NCBI GenBank assembly: GCA_902517315.1 | Contig: CABYBP010000010.1 | Coordinates: 1-34,940, forward strand | DNA from: an uncultured Alphaproteobacteria bacterium | Lineage (GTDB): Bacteria; Pseudomonadota; Alphaproteobacteria; HIMB59; GCA-002718135 | Direction: 5' to 3' | Length of the DNA stretch: 34,940 nucleotides | In this document: piece by piece, positions 15,711-24,639 of the stretch | Position numbering within the stretch: position 1 is the stretch's first letter | How the letters are laid out: each line of letters opens with the position of its first letter | Translations under genes and position numbers: made by a program | Notes under the pieces: generated by a model | The model's input: the letters and a program-made list of their open reading frames with translations, nothing else | The model's database searches: none | What the model was told of the DNA's origin: nothing

Positions 15711-17024
15711 TTATTGAACGCGCTGATAGATTCGAGGCATATAAACAAATAAAGTAATTGCTCTTGCAATAAAGAAAATACAAAGTGATAGCCACAATCC
15801 TGTATTTCCAAAACTTGCAATTAAGAAAAAAGAAACAACTATATAAATGCTAACAGAGACGATCATGGCATTTCGTAGTTCTGTTGTCTGGGATACACCA
15901 ACAAAGATACCATCAAATTGAAAACAAAAAGAAGCCACAAACGGAATAATAATAATCCAGTAAGAATAAGAAAAGCTGATCTCTCTTATTTTTGGTAAGT
16001 CTGTCATTGTGATGATGTAATAATTTTTGCTCAAGAAAAAGATGACACAAATTATTAATCCTGTTGCCGTACTTAAGATAAAGGAATTTTTTATCACATC
16101 ACTTAATAACTGTCGGTTTTTTGATCCAATTGAGTATCCAACAATCCCTTCTGTTGAAAAAGCGTACGCGTCCAACACATAGGCAGATAACATAATAAAA
16201 TTAAGGAGAATTGTATTAGCAGCTACTGTTTCTTCACTAATCGAATTACCAAGATACGTAAAATATAAGAAGGCAAAAGCAAGAAGAAGGGATCGAATAA
16301 ATATATTAAGATTAATATTAAAAATAGTTTTAACTTTCTTTGGATCAAATATTTTGTTTGTACTGAATTCTAGTTTGGTAATCTTACTAAGCGCAAAAAA
16401 AGTATAAAATAAAAAAATAATCGTCGTAAGGGTTGAAGCAACAAGTGTTCCTAGAGCAACACCAAAAACATTTAAATTAAAATATAAAACAAAAACTAAA
16501 CTAAAAATTATATTTGCAATCGAATAAAAACCAACGATAATGCTTGATGTTTTTGTATTTTGGAGACCAATGAATAAACCAGTAATGACAAAAATAGTAA
16601 GCTCGCCAAAAGTAGAATAAATACGAAGATTAAAATAATCTTTAAAATATCTTTTCGTGTCTGATGATAACTCAAATACTGATAAGGAGATTTGAAAGAT
16701 ATAACTTTGAAAAAGTATTAAGAGTAAAGAAATAATTATGACAAAAGCTATGTTTCTAAGAAAAATATTTACAACCTCTTGATAGTCATTTGATCCATTT
16801 GCTTGTGCTACCATGCCAACTGTTCCTGATCGTAAAAAACCAAAACTTCCAAAAAGAATAGAAAAGACACTTGCAGCAATACTAGTAGCAACTAAGTAAC
16901 TAGCATTTTCTAGATTTCCCATTAATCCTGTATCAACAATAGCTACAAATGGAATGACTAAGTTGGCAAAGAAAATAGGAATGGATAATTTAAAAATATT
17001 TTGGATCGATGATCTTGAGGACAT
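15711..17024 (-). CDS. MATE family efflux transporter (DinF-like)
   Basis: 437 aa inner-membrane protein with about 12 hydrophobic segments in two homologous halves. MATE features are FKLSIPIFFANLVIPFVAIVD at the start, DTGLMGNL, and the repeated half beginning near residue 235 (NIFIRSLLLAFAFLYFTYLGN). The YAFSTEGIVGYSIGS segment in the second half is typical of the DinF subgroup. Transporters of this kind exchange Na+ or H+ for organic cations or lipids; the cargo is not predictable. It is transcribed alone, diverges from the GNAT-like gene across 119 nt, and converges with ccrM. The ATG at 17024 has no clear Shine-Dalgarno site. Confidence 0.88.
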   Translation of the reverse strand: MSSRSSIQNIFKLSIPIFFANLVIPFVAIVDTGLMGNLENASYLVATSIAASVFSILFGSFGFLRSGTVGMVAQANGSNDYQEVVNIFLRNIAFVIIISLLLILFQSYIFQISLSVFELSSDTKRYFKDYFNLRIYSTFGELTIFVITGLFIGLQNTKTSSIIVGFYSIANIIFSLVFVLYFNLNVFGVALGTLVASTLTTIIFLFYTFFALSKITKLEFSTNKIFDPKKVKTIFNINLNIFIRSLLLAFAFLYFTYLGNSISEETVAANTILLNFIMLSAYVLDAYAFSTEGIVGYSIGSKNRQLLSDVIKNSFILSTATGLIICVIFFLSKNYYIITMTDLPKIREISFSYSYWIIIIPFVASFCFQFDGIFVGVSQTTELRNAMIVSVSIYIVVSFFLIASFGNTGLWLSLCIFFIARAITLFVYMPRIYQRVQ

Positions 17025-17143
17025 GTTAAAGATAAATTTTATATTAGTAAAATTTGATAATAAACTATTTAACCAATGTCTAAAGGACCAAATTAATCAC
17101 TATCTTTATTTCGAAAATCTTATAAAGCTCAAATTAATTTAAA

Positions 17144-17623
17144 ATGAAAATTGGCAGATACAAATACGAATTTGATTTCTTTAGCTGGATAAAAAAAACA
17201 GAACTAGTCGAACTAGAAAGTGTGAACCCAGATGATGATCCGGTGCGTCCAGAACTTGATAACGAATTTCGTACGTCAAAGGGCAGAAAAATTTTTGGTC
17301 TAAAATATAAAGATGATATTGAAGGTATTGCCTGTTTTGCTTTTACAAATGAAATTCCTGCAACGATTAAAGAAATGGATTTAATGAGTGTGATGGAAGA
17401 TGAAGCTTCTATTCCAATCGCTTATACAGTGTGGTCTTTCAAAAAAGGCGCTGGAAAGAAAATAATGAAGGAATTACAAAAATATATTAAATCAAAAGAC
17501 CAATTTGAAAGTATCGTTACTCTTTCTCCTTTAACTCCAGTGGCAACACACTATCATATTCGTAATGGTGCAAGATTAATTAAAATTAATCCTACGACAC
17601 AGAATTTCGAATATAAAATTTAA
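17144..17623 (+). CDS. Small protein, possibly GNAT-fold acyltransferase
   Basis: 159 aa, no signal peptide or membrane segment. The C-terminal half has a GNAT-like pattern: IAYTVWSFKKGAGKKIMKEL (about 92-111), which recalls the acyl-CoA pyrophosphate loop (R/Q-x-x-G-x-G/A), then a helix, VTLSPLTPVATHYHIRNGA, and a final beta strand. The N-terminal part (FDFFSWIKKTELVELESVNPD) is unfamiliar. I cannot assign a substrate, and the GNAT call itself is an inference from fold-like motifs. It stands alone between the divergent MATE gene and guaB, with a 72-nt gap before guaB; no operon partner is evident. Confidence 0.5.
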   Translation: MKIGRYKYEFDFFSWIKKTELVELESVNPDDDPVRPELDNEFRTSKGRKIFGLKYKDDIEGIACFAFTNEIPATIKEMDLMSVMEDEASIPIAYTVWSFKKGAGKKIMKELQKYIKSKDQFESIVTLSPLTPVATHYHIRNGARLIKINPTTQNFEYKI

Positions 17624-17695
17624 GACGAAGGGGTCCAAAAATTATAATTTGAACTATTTATTTTACAAATCGATATAAAATAAATATTGTTGGAA

Positions 17696-18802
17696 ATGGC
17701 CTACCAGATAAATACTAATTATTCCGTCACCTTTGATGATGTTCTGCTCTCACCAGCGTATTCTGAGATAAAACCAAAAGATGTAGATACTTCTATAACG
17801 ATTGGGAAAGTAAAATTACACATTCCAATACTCTCTGCTGCAATGGACACAGTGACAGAAAACAAGATGGCTATAAATCTAGCACTAAATGGTGGTCTAG
17901 GTGTTATTCACCGCAATATGCCAATTGATAAACAAGCAAGTGAAGTTAAAAAAGTTCATGGCTTTAAAGTTAACGTAAAAAAATTTCAAAAGGCTGTAAT
18001 TAATTCTGATAAACAGATTGCCGTAGGAGCTGCAATCGGTGTTGAAAATAATGCCTATTTACGACTTTTAGAATTATTAAAAGTGGGCGTTGATATAGTC
18101 TTTATTGATGTTGCTCATGCGCACACAAAAACAACTTTACAGTTTATTGAAAAAGCAAAAAAAATTTTAAAGAAAACCCCTCTCATTGTAGGTAATATTG
18201 CAACAAAAAAAGCAGCATCTGATTTAATTAGTGCTGGTGTTGATGCTATTAAAGTAGGTATTGGACCAGGTTCTATTTGTACAACAAGGGTTGTAACAGG
18301 TGTTGGTATTCCTCAGCTTTCAGCAGTGATGGATACATTTCAAGTTGCCAAAAAATTTAAAATTCCGGTGATTGCAGATGGAGGAATAAAAACATCAGGT
18401 GATATTGCAAAAGCTATAGCAGGTGGCGCAAGTGCTTGTATGATAGGCTCTTTATTTGCCGGTACTGAAGAATCACCAGGAAAATTATTAACGATAAAAG
18501 GTAAAAAATTTAAATCATATAGAGGCATGGGTTCTGTAGGCGCAATGCAAAAAGGATCTTTTGATCGATACTCACAAGAAGAAACAAAGAATGCAAAAAA
18601 ATTAGTAGCAGAAGGTGTGGAGGGAATGGTTCCATATAAAGGTAAAATAGAAGATGTAGCGTATCAACTTGTTGGCGGTTTAAAATCTTCTATGGGTTAC
18701 ACAGGTCATAAAACGATTAAGAAAATGCAAGGCAATTGTAAATTTGTCTTTATCTCTAAAGCAGGAGCCCGCGAAAGTAATGTTCACGATGTCATTATGT
18801 AA
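17696..18802 (+). CDS. guaB: IMP dehydrogenase lacking CBS domains
   Basis: Oxidises IMP to XMP with NAD+, the committed step to GMP. The start is taken as the ATG at 17696 (368 aa), not the in-frame TTG at 17687. Motifs are [43 protein letters not shown] with the catalytic Cys195, and the IMPDH-specific flap SFDRYSQEE, followed by [11 protein letters not shown]. The flap Arg-Tyr argues against GMP reductase. Usual bacterial IMPDH has about 485-490 aa. Here the CBS (Bateman) pair that normally lies between the GLGVIHRNM region and VGAAIGV is absent and replaced by a linker of about 30 residues, so nucleotide control through CBS is lost. It leads guaB-purE-purK. Confidence 0.92.
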   Translation: MAYQINTNYSVTFDDVLLSPAYSEIKPKDVDTSITIGKVKLHIPILSAAMDTVTENKMAINLALNGGLGVIHRNMPIDKQASEVKKVHGFKVNVKKFQKAVINSDKQIAVGAAIGVENNAYLRLLELLKVGVDIVFIDVAHAHTKTTLQFIEKAKKILKKTPLIVGNIATKKAASDLISAGVDAIKVGIGPGSICTTRVVTGVGIPQLSAVMDTFQVAKKFKIPVIADGGIKTSGDIAKAIAGGASACMIGSLFAGTEESPGKLLTIKGKKFKSYRGMGSVGAMQKGSFDRYSQEETKNAKKLVAEGVEGMVPYKGKIEDVAYQLVGGLKSSMGYTGHKTIKKMQGNCKFVFISKAGARESNVHDVIM

Positions 18803-18844
18803 TAATGTATCGAATCATCATTGAATTGATAGAATAAAATATAA

Positions 18845-19336
18845 ATGACGTCAGCATCAACAAAACATAAGGTAGCAATCGTGATGGGTAGTAAATCTGA
18901 TTATGCTACTATGAAAAATTGTGAAAAAATTTTAAAATTACTGAAAGTTAAGTTTGAAACTAAAATTGTTTCTGCACACCGCACACCAGAGAGAATGTTT
19001 AAATTTGCCAAAGCGGCTGAAGAAAATAATATTTCTGTCATTATTGCCGGAGCTGGTGGTTCTGCGCATTTGCCAGGAATGATTGCATCATTGACAACTA
19101 TACCCGTGATCGGTGTACCTGTAGAAAGTCGTAAATTAAAAGGATTAGATAGCTTATTATCAATAGTGCAAATGCCAAAAGGAATTCCTGTTGGAAGTGT
19201 TGCAATTGGTGAGGATGGAGCAATGAATGCAGGTTTATATGCAGCATCTATTATTGCTCTTTCAAATAAAGACATAAAGAAAAATTTAAAAAATTATCGA
19301 AGTGAACAATCAAAAGCTGTTAAACAAAAACCATAA
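18845..19336 (+). CDS. purE: N5-carboxyaminoimidazole ribonucleotide mutase PurE
   Basis: 163 aa, class I PurE, converting N5-CAIR (the PurK product) to CAIR. The motifs are IVMGSKSDY (12-20), [10 protein letters not shown] near 42-51, [15 protein letters not shown], and [13 protein letters not shown]. An adjacent purK confirms the two-step bacterial route rather than the animal class II carboxylase. The basic tail after residue 140 ([22 protein letters not shown]) is short and normal. The 42-nt gap after guaB contains one GANTC site (18812-18816), and purK follows 3 nt after the stop. Confidence 0.96.
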   Translation: MTSASTKHKVAIVMGSKSDYATMKNCEKILKLLKVKFETKIVSAHRTPERMFKFAKAAEENNISVIIAGAGGSAHLPGMIASLTTIPVIGVPVESRKLKGLDSLLSIVQMPKGIPVGSVAIGEDGAMNAGLYAASIIALSNKDIKKNLKNYRSEQSKAVKQKP

Positions 19337-19339
19337 GTC

Positions 19340-20383
19340 ATGAATACACCCACACTTGGTATTATCGGTGGTGGACAATTAGGAAGTCTATTAGCAGATG
19401 CTGCAAAAAAAATAGATATTAAAACTGTCATATTGAGTGATGATCCTGACGCGCCTGGAAAACACTTTGCTTCTAAATTTATTTTTGGTCAGTATGATGA
19501 TGATACAACGATAAAAAATTTCATTAATGAAGTTGATCTTGTTACATATGAATTTGAAAATATACCCTTTGCAATATTAAAAAAAATCAATGAAAAGAAA
19601 AAAGTTTTACCAAAACCAGAAATTAATCAACTCATTCAACACAGAGAAACGGAAAAAAATTTTCTAAATAATAATAATATAACAACAACAAAATATGTAA
19701 CTATCAAAAATGAAAAAGATTTGAGTGAAATTGAAAATTTACTTCCTGGTTTGTTAAAAACAACAACATTAGGATACGACGGTAAAGGTCAGTATAAATT
19801 AAACACTACAGATGATATTAGTAACGAGATTGATTTTACAAAAGAATATATTTTAGAAAAACTCATTCATCTTAAAAAAGAAATTTCAGTTGTTATTACT
19901 CGTTATGATCAAAATAGTTATGAGATCTATGAACCTATTGAGAATGTTCATGAAGAACAAATTTTAAAATATTCAACAATACCAAGTGATATTCCTAATA
20001 ATATACAAACAAAATCAATTGAGTGGGCAAAAGAAGTTGTAGAAAAACTAGATTACATTGGAACGTTATGTGTAGAATTTTTTATTGATGCTGATGATAA
20101 TTTATATGCGAATGAAATTGCTCCTCGTGTTCATAATTCTGGACATCTTACAATGAACTCTCATAATATTAGTCAATTTGAAAATCATATAAGAGCAGTA
20201 TGTGGCTTAAAAAAAATTGAGACGAAAAAATTATATAACGCCAAAATGATTAATTTAATTGGGGATGATATTACACCGTACCGAAATAAAACATTTAAGG
20301 AAAACGAATTTTTTTATGATTATTTAAAAACAGAAATTAAAAATAAAAGAAAAATGGGTCATATAACGATTATTGAAAAATAA
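19340..20383 (+). CDS. purK: N5-carboxyaminoimidazole ribonucleotide synthetase PurK
   Basis: 347 aa ATP-grasp enzyme that carboxylates AIR with bicarbonate and ATP. The N-terminal LGIIGGGQLGSLLADAA (6-22), VTYEFENIP, the ATP-grasp KTTTLGYDGKGQY, and the metal-binding C-terminal NEIAPRVHNSGH are all typical. It follows purE after 3 nt, and the pair provides AIR to CAIR. It converges on purC with 10 nt between stop codons and no terminator hairpin visible. Confidence 0.96.
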   Translation: MNTPTLGIIGGGQLGSLLADAAKKIDIKTVILSDDPDAPGKHFASKFIFGQYDDDTTIKNFINEVDLVTYEFENIPFAILKKINEKKKVLPKPEINQLIQHRETEKNFLNNNNITTTKYVTIKNEKDLSEIENLLPGLLKTTTLGYDGKGQYKLNTTDDISNEIDFTKEYILEKLIHLKKEISVVITRYDQNSYEIYEPIENVHEEQILKYSTIPSDIPNNIQTKSIEWAKEVVEKLDYIGTLCVEFFIDADDNLYANEIAPRVHNSGHLTMNSHNISQFENHIRAVCGLKKIETKKLYNAKMINLIGDDITPYRNKTFKENEFFYDYLKTEIKNKRKMGHITIIEK

Positions 20384-20393
20384 TTTATTAACT

Positions 20394-21290
20394 TTAATTA
20401 AATTGATTCGTTAACTGCGTTACTAATTGATATTTATTGACAACATTTACTAAATCCTCTCCTTCACGAAAAGATTGTTTATCTAATTGTTTACTTGGAT
20501 CTCCTCCAGGCCATATTCGCCAACTATCATTATCAACTACATCAGATAAAACTAAAGAATTATCCGATACTTTAAAACCAAGCTCAAACTTAATATCAAC
20601 TAAATGTATAGAACCATCAATTGTCTTGATAGTTTTCCATTTGTCTTCAATAAGCTCAAAACTTGGAAGTATAATTTCATTAATAGCTATTTCTAATTCT
20701 TTATCAGACAATAATTTTTTGGTTTTCATCAAACTTTTACTTGTAATAGGTTGCTTGGCAGAAAATAATTCCCACTCTTCTCCAGTTTTTACAAAAGGAT
20801 CTGTAAATACACCCTCTTCCCATTTTCCATCTTTTAAAAATTGTCTTCTCGCTTCACTCTCATCCATCTGAACAGGTTCTGCAACATGAGGAGGAATAAC
20901 AACAGCTTGTTTATGAAATATTTCCCATACTAAGTTTTCAAATTGATGAGGATTATTTTTATCTTTTGCAAATTGAGTGTTTCTACTTAAATAACTGCCC
21001 CATGCATAACGTCTCACTACAAATTCTAAAGGAAGCATATTACAGTTGTAACTTAAAAGACTATTTTGCGAATCTTGTTCAATAAATGATGTTGCAATAC
21101 CTGCCTTGGTTAGCATACTAAAAACATTACTTGTTTGTTTTGTCTTTTGAATTCCAATATCTTTAATTTCCTCTTTCTTTGCTGAATCCCCACCTGTTAA
21201 AAAATCTTTTGTTACAATTCGAATGATATTATGATCATTTGTTATCTCAATAATTTTTGTTTTTCCTTCAACTAAAAATGAATTACTCAT
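20394..21290 (-). CDS. purC: SAICAR synthetase PurC, long PAICS-like type
   Basis: Joins CAIR with aspartate using ATP to form SAICAR. I use the ATG at 21290 (298 aa): GGAG lies 8 nt upstream, the family start FLVEGKTK follows at once, and the overlap with purD is then 8 nt. The longer frame from 21332 would overlap purD by 50 nt. Motifs are VEGKTKIIEI (7-16), VVRRYAWGSYLSRN (91-104), DGSIHLVDIKFELG, and DNDSWRIWPGGD (253-264) followed by KQLDKQSFR. It is longer than the about 240-aa bacterial form. The last motifs are close to the SAICAR domain of animal PAICS as I remember it. It is the last gene of purM-purN-purF-purD-purC. Confidence 0.93.
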   Translation of the reverse strand: MSNSFLVEGKTKIIEITNDHNIIRIVTKDFLTGGDSAKKEEIKDIGIQKTKQTSNVFSMLTKAGIATSFIEQDSQNSLLSYNCNMLPLEFVVRRYAWGSYLSRNTQFAKDKNNPHQFENLVWEIFHKQAVVIPPHVAEPVQMDESEARRQFLKDGKWEEGVFTDPFVKTGEEWELFSAKQPITSKSLMKTKKLLSDKELEIAINEIILPSFELIEDKWKTIKTIDGSIHLVDIKFELGFKVSDNSLVLSDVVDNDSWRIWPGGDPSKQLDKQSFREGEDLVNVVNKYQLVTQLTNQFN

Positions 21291-22560
21291 CAATATATCT
21301 CCAACCAATATCTTTTCTATAATATCCTTCATCCCAATTAATTTGCTTGATTATATTGTGAATAGTTTTCCTAATAGTTTTTAAATCTTTACCTGTACTA
21401 GAGATATTTAATACACGTCCTCCATTAGAGAGCCATTTGTTTTCTTTGAGCATTGTTCCTGCATGAAACAGATACTCACCTTTTGTTAAAGTAAGATTTT
21501 CCAAATTATTAATTAATGTGAATTTTTTATAATCCTCAGGATAGCCATTAGCAGCCATTACTACTGTCATGGCATAATCATTTTTCCACTTAATTTTCTC
21601 TATTTTATTTAAAGTACCTATCGCCGAAGCATGAAGGAGTTCTAATAAATCTGTTTCTAATAGTGGAATAATTGCTTGTGTTTCAGGGTCACCAAAACGA
21701 ACATTAATTTCGAGTAAATTTGGACCCTTATCTGTTAGAATTAATCCTGCATAGAACATTCCTTGATAGTTGATACCTTGTTCAGCAAGATGTTTAATAA
21801 TAGGCTCAACAAATGTTTTGGATAATTCATGCATTTTATTTGATGAAATAGAAGGGACAGGTGTATAGGCTCCCATTCCACCAGTGTTTAACCCTTTTTC
21901 TCCTTCTAAGATTTTTTTATGATCTTGTGCTGTCGTGAGTGGCAACACAAATCCATTTTTATCGACAAGTGAAAATAAACTTACCTCTTCACCAACTAAA
22001 AAATCCTCAATAACAACAATTGAACCAGCATCACCAAAAGAATTATCTTTAAAACATTTAATCAGTGCATCTTTTGCATCCTCCTTTGTGTGACAAATAA
22101 TAACTCCTTTTCCCGCTGCTAAACCATCAGCTTTAATAACAAGAGGATAGGATTGGTTTTGACAAAAATTTAAGCCATCATCATAGTTGTGAAATATGTC
22201 ATAAGCAGCTGTTGCAATATTTAATTTTTTACAAATATCTTTTGTAAACTTTTTTGATTTTTCTAGCTCAGCTCCCATCTGATCAGGACCAAAAACTAAT
22301 ATAGAATTTTTCATTAAAAGGTTCGATAATCCTTTAGTTAAAGGTAGTTCTGGACCAATCACTACGAGATCAATTTTACTTTCTAGACAAAATTGAAGAA
22401 TAGCGTCATAATCATTAATATCTATGATAATCGAAGATGCAATTTCATTGATACTATCACTTCCAGGAATACAAAATAAATTAGAACAATTAGGAGATTG
22501 TTTTATACCATAACATAGTGCGTGTTCTCTTCCACCATTACCAATAACAAGAACGTTCAT
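21283..22560 (-). CDS. purD: Phosphoribosylamine-glycine ligase (GAR synthetase)
   Basis: 425 aa, normal length. It ligates phosphoribosylamine and glycine with ATP (step 2 of IMP synthesis). The signature regions are the N-terminal VIGNGGREHAL (5-15), VIGPELPLTKG, the ATP-grasp KADGLAAGKGV, QDHKKILEGEKGLNTGGMG, and the metal site LEINVRFGDPETQ. Its 3' end overlaps purC by 8 nt (ATGAGTAA), and it begins 20 nt after the purF stop. Confidence 0.97.
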   Translation of the reverse strand: MNVLVIGNGGREHALCYGIKQSPNCSNLFCIPGSDSINEIASSIIIDINDYDAILQFCLESKIDLVVIGPELPLTKGLSNLLMKNSILVFGPDQMGAELEKSKKFTKDICKKLNIATAAYDIFHNYDDGLNFCQNQSYPLVIKADGLAAGKGVIICHTKEDAKDALIKCFKDNSFGDAGSIVVIEDFLVGEEVSLFSLVDKNGFVLPLTTAQDHKKILEGEKGLNTGGMGAYTPVPSISSNKMHELSKTFVEPIIKHLAEQGINYQGMFYAGLILTDKGPNLLEINVRFGDPETQAIIPLLETDLLELLHASAIGTLNKIEKIKWKNDYAMTVVMAANGYPEDYKKFTLINNLENLTLTKGEYLFHAGTMLKENKWLSNGGRVLNISSTGKDLKTIRKTIHNIIKQINWDEGYYRKDIGWRYIDE

Positions 22561-22580
22561 GAAAAAAGATAATTCATTAA

Positions 22581-24068
22581 TCAGTTATTTGAAGCAAGAC
22601 TTAAAAATGATAGTTTTTTTAAACTTTCATCGTTCAAGTAATCTAAAGGCCTTATAGGATACTCTCCTGTGAAATAATGATCAGTAAATTGAGGATTATC
22701 ATTATCCCTACCATTATATCCAAGAGCTTTATACAAACCATCTAATGATAAAAATTTTAATGATTTAGCTCCAATATATTTACGCATTTCCTCTAAATTT
22801 TTATTTGCAGCCAGTAATTCATCTTGCGTAGGAGTATCAACTCCATAAAAATCTGGATATTTAATAGCTGGTGAAGCAATACGCATATGGACTTCTTTCG
22901 CTCCAAAATCATAGAGCATTTTTATTATCTTAGTGGATGTTGTTCCTCGAACCAATGAGTCGTCAATTAAAACAATTTTCTTTTTTTTAATAGAACTTTG
23001 GTTTGGATTTAATTTTAACTTAACACCTAAACTTCTAATTTGCTGAGTTGGTTCAATAAATGTCCTACCCACATAATGATTTCGTATTAATCCTAACTCA
23101 AAAGGAATACTAGATTCTTGACTAAAGCCAAGTGCAGCAGGAACACCAGAATCTGGAACTGGTACAACTACATCAGGTTTAATATCAGTTTCTTTTGCTA
23201 AGTGTGTGCCTAAATTTTTTCTATATTCATAGGCGGTTTTGTTTTTTAAAATACTATCTGGTCGCGAAAAATAAATATATTCAAAAACACATGGTTTAAT
23301 TTGTTTTTTTGGGAATGGTCTTCTACTCTCAACTTTATTATCTTTAATTATTACAACTTCACCATTTTCAATTTCACGGATAAATTTTGCTCCAATAATA
23401 TCTAAAGCACAAGTTTCAGAAGCAAGAATAAATGCATTTTTAAATTTACCTAAAACAAGAGGTCGAATACCTAAAGGATCTCTTGCACCAATCAGTGTGC
23501 CATTAGCAATAATTGATAGAGCATAACCACCTTGAATTTGCATTAAAGCATCAATAATTTTATTTAGAATATCTTTCTTTTTTGAACGAGCAACAAGTTG
23601 GACAATAGTTTCAGTATCTGATGTTGTTTGAAATATTGCTCCTTCACGTACCATTTGCTCTCTTAACAGGAGTGCATTAGTAAGATTACCATTGTGAGCA
23701 ATACTAATCGCCCCTCCATGAAGGTCCGCATAAAAAGGTTGTATGTTTCTTATTGTTTCACCGCCAGTCGTTGAATAACGATTGTGTCCGATTGCAATTT
23801 TTCCTTTTAATTTTTCTAGTGATTGTTTTTTTGTAAAATTATCTCCAACCAATCCAAATTTTCTTTCTGAATGATAAGAATTGTCATCATAACTTACTAT
23901 TCCGCAACCTTCTTGACCACGATGTTGTAAGGCATGTAAACCAAGAGCTGTTAAGGCTGCTGCATCTTTAGTTCCACTTATTCCAAAAACTCCACACTCC
24001 TCATGAAATCTTGGAAAATGAGATTGCCCTATTTCTAATTTTTTTATGAAATTTAATCGATTTTTCAT
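22581..24068 (-). CDS. purF: Amidophosphoribosyltransferase (glutamine PRPP amidotransferase)
   Basis: First and controlling step of purine synthesis, PRPP + Gln to phosphoribosylamine. 495 aa. The Ntn-type glutaminase starts at Cys25 (HEECGVFG) after a 24-residue leader, which would be removed as a propeptide as in B. subtilis-type enzymes. The PRTase half has VVVPVPDSGVPAALGF and the PRPP loop VLIDDSLVRGTTS. The Fe-S cysteines of the B. subtilis enzyme are mostly replaced: YPDFYG stands where HPCFYG is expected, and no CxxC lies near the C-terminal FTGEYP. A cluster is therefore unlikely, which I believe is common in alphaproteobacteria. purN lies 1 nt upstream and purD 20 nt downstream. 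Confidence 0.96.
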   Translation of the reverse strand: MKNRLNFIKKLEIGQSHFPRFHEECGVFGISGTKDAAALTALGLHALQHRGQEGCGIVSYDDNSYHSERKFGLVGDNFTKKQSLEKLKGKIAIGHNRYSTTGGETIRNIQPFYADLHGGAISIAHNGNLTNALLLREQMVREGAIFQTTSDTETIVQLVARSKKKDILNKIIDALMQIQGGYALSIIANGTLIGARDPLGIRPLVLGKFKNAFILASETCALDIIGAKFIREIENGEVVIIKDNKVESRRPFPKKQIKPCVFEYIYFSRPDSILKNKTAYEYRKNLGTHLAKETDIKPDVVVPVPDSGVPAALGFSQESSIPFELGLIRNHYVGRTFIEPTQQIRSLGVKLKLNPNQSSIKKKKIVLIDDSLVRGTTSTKIIKMLYDFGAKEVHMRIASPAIKYPDFYGVDTPTQDELLAANKNLEEMRKYIGAKSLKFLSLDGLYKALGYNGRDNDNPQFTDHYFTGEYPIRPLDYLNDESLKKLSFLSLASNN

Positions 24069-24069
24069 C

Positions 24070-24639
24070 TTACCGTTGTCTTGTTAAAAGAGTTTTTGCA
24101 ACCATTTGTAATGCCCTTGGATAAATCTTATGCTCTTCTATCAATATTTTCTTTGAGAGTGATTCGGTATTATCTTTCTTCAAAATCTTTACTTTTTTTT
24201 GAAATATGATCTTTCCAGAGTCAATTGCAGAGGTTACGTAATGAACACTACAACCAGAATAGCTTGCATTAGCCTTTATTGCCTGATCCTGTGCATTTAG
24301 ACCTTTAAAAGCTGGAAGATAAGATGGATGAATATTAATTAAACGCGATCTCCATTGTCTGACAAATTTTGAATCTAAAACTTGCATAAAACCAGCTAAA
24401 CAAATGATGTCTATATTTTTTAGATACTTTAAAACTTTGTTTTCAAAATTTTTTCTTGGAATAAAATGTATAAATGGAATTTTATTTTTTTTGGCTATTA
24501 CTAAACCTTTTGCTTTGGAGTTATTGGATACTACTAATTGAACTTCTACTAAACTTTGTTTTTTATTTGATGATTGAACAAGAGATTCTAAATTTGAACC
24601 TCTTCCTGATATAAAAATAGCAACTTGTAATTTTTTCAA
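24070..24639 (-). CDS. purN: Phosphoribosylglycinamide formyltransferase PurN
   Basis: 189 aa; transfers formyl from 10-formyl-THF to GAR (step 3). The motifs are VAIFISGRGSNLESLV (6-21), ICLAGFMQVL, the catalytic INIHPSYLPAFKG, and VHYVTSAIDSGKII with the catalytic Asp. The start must be TTG at 24639: it forms a 4-nt TTGA overlap with the purM stop, no ATG precedes the conserved core, and AAGG lies about 11 nt upstream. Use of the formate-dependent PurT is not needed. Confidence 0.96.
   Translation of the reverse strand: MKKLQVAIFISGRGSNLESLVQSSNKKQSLVEVQLVVSNNSKAKGLVIAKKNKIPFIHFIPRKNFENKVLKYLKNIDIICLAGFMQVLDSKFVRQWRSRLINIHPSYLPAFKGLNAQDQAIKANASYSGCSVHYVTSAIDSGKIIFQKKVKILKKDNTESLSKKILIEEHKIYPRALQMVAKTLLTRQR

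Noticed and set aside
16954..17142. 62-aa plus-strand frame between MATE and the GNAT-like gene
   Set aside because: It overlaps the well-supported start of the MATE gene by 71 nt on the other strand and has no Shine-Dalgarno site or recognisable domain.
17696..18802. GMP reductase (guaC) as an alternative to guaB
   Set aside because: The length is close to GuaC, but the flap SFDRYSQEE with the IMPDH Arg-Tyr pair and the VEGMVPYKG segment favour IMP dehydrogenase.
18901..19275. 124-aa open frame on the minus strand
   Set aside because: Antisense shadow of purE; no family resemblance.
20437..20871. 144-aa open frame on the plus strand
   Set aside because: Lies antisense inside purC, whose motifs are unmistakable; the translation is Ser/Leu-rich with no recognisable domain.
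21291..21332. N-terminal extension of purC to an upstream start
   Set aside because: It would overlap purD by 50 nt, and the extra 14 residues are not part of the family; the ATG at 21290 has a proper Shine-Dalgarno site.
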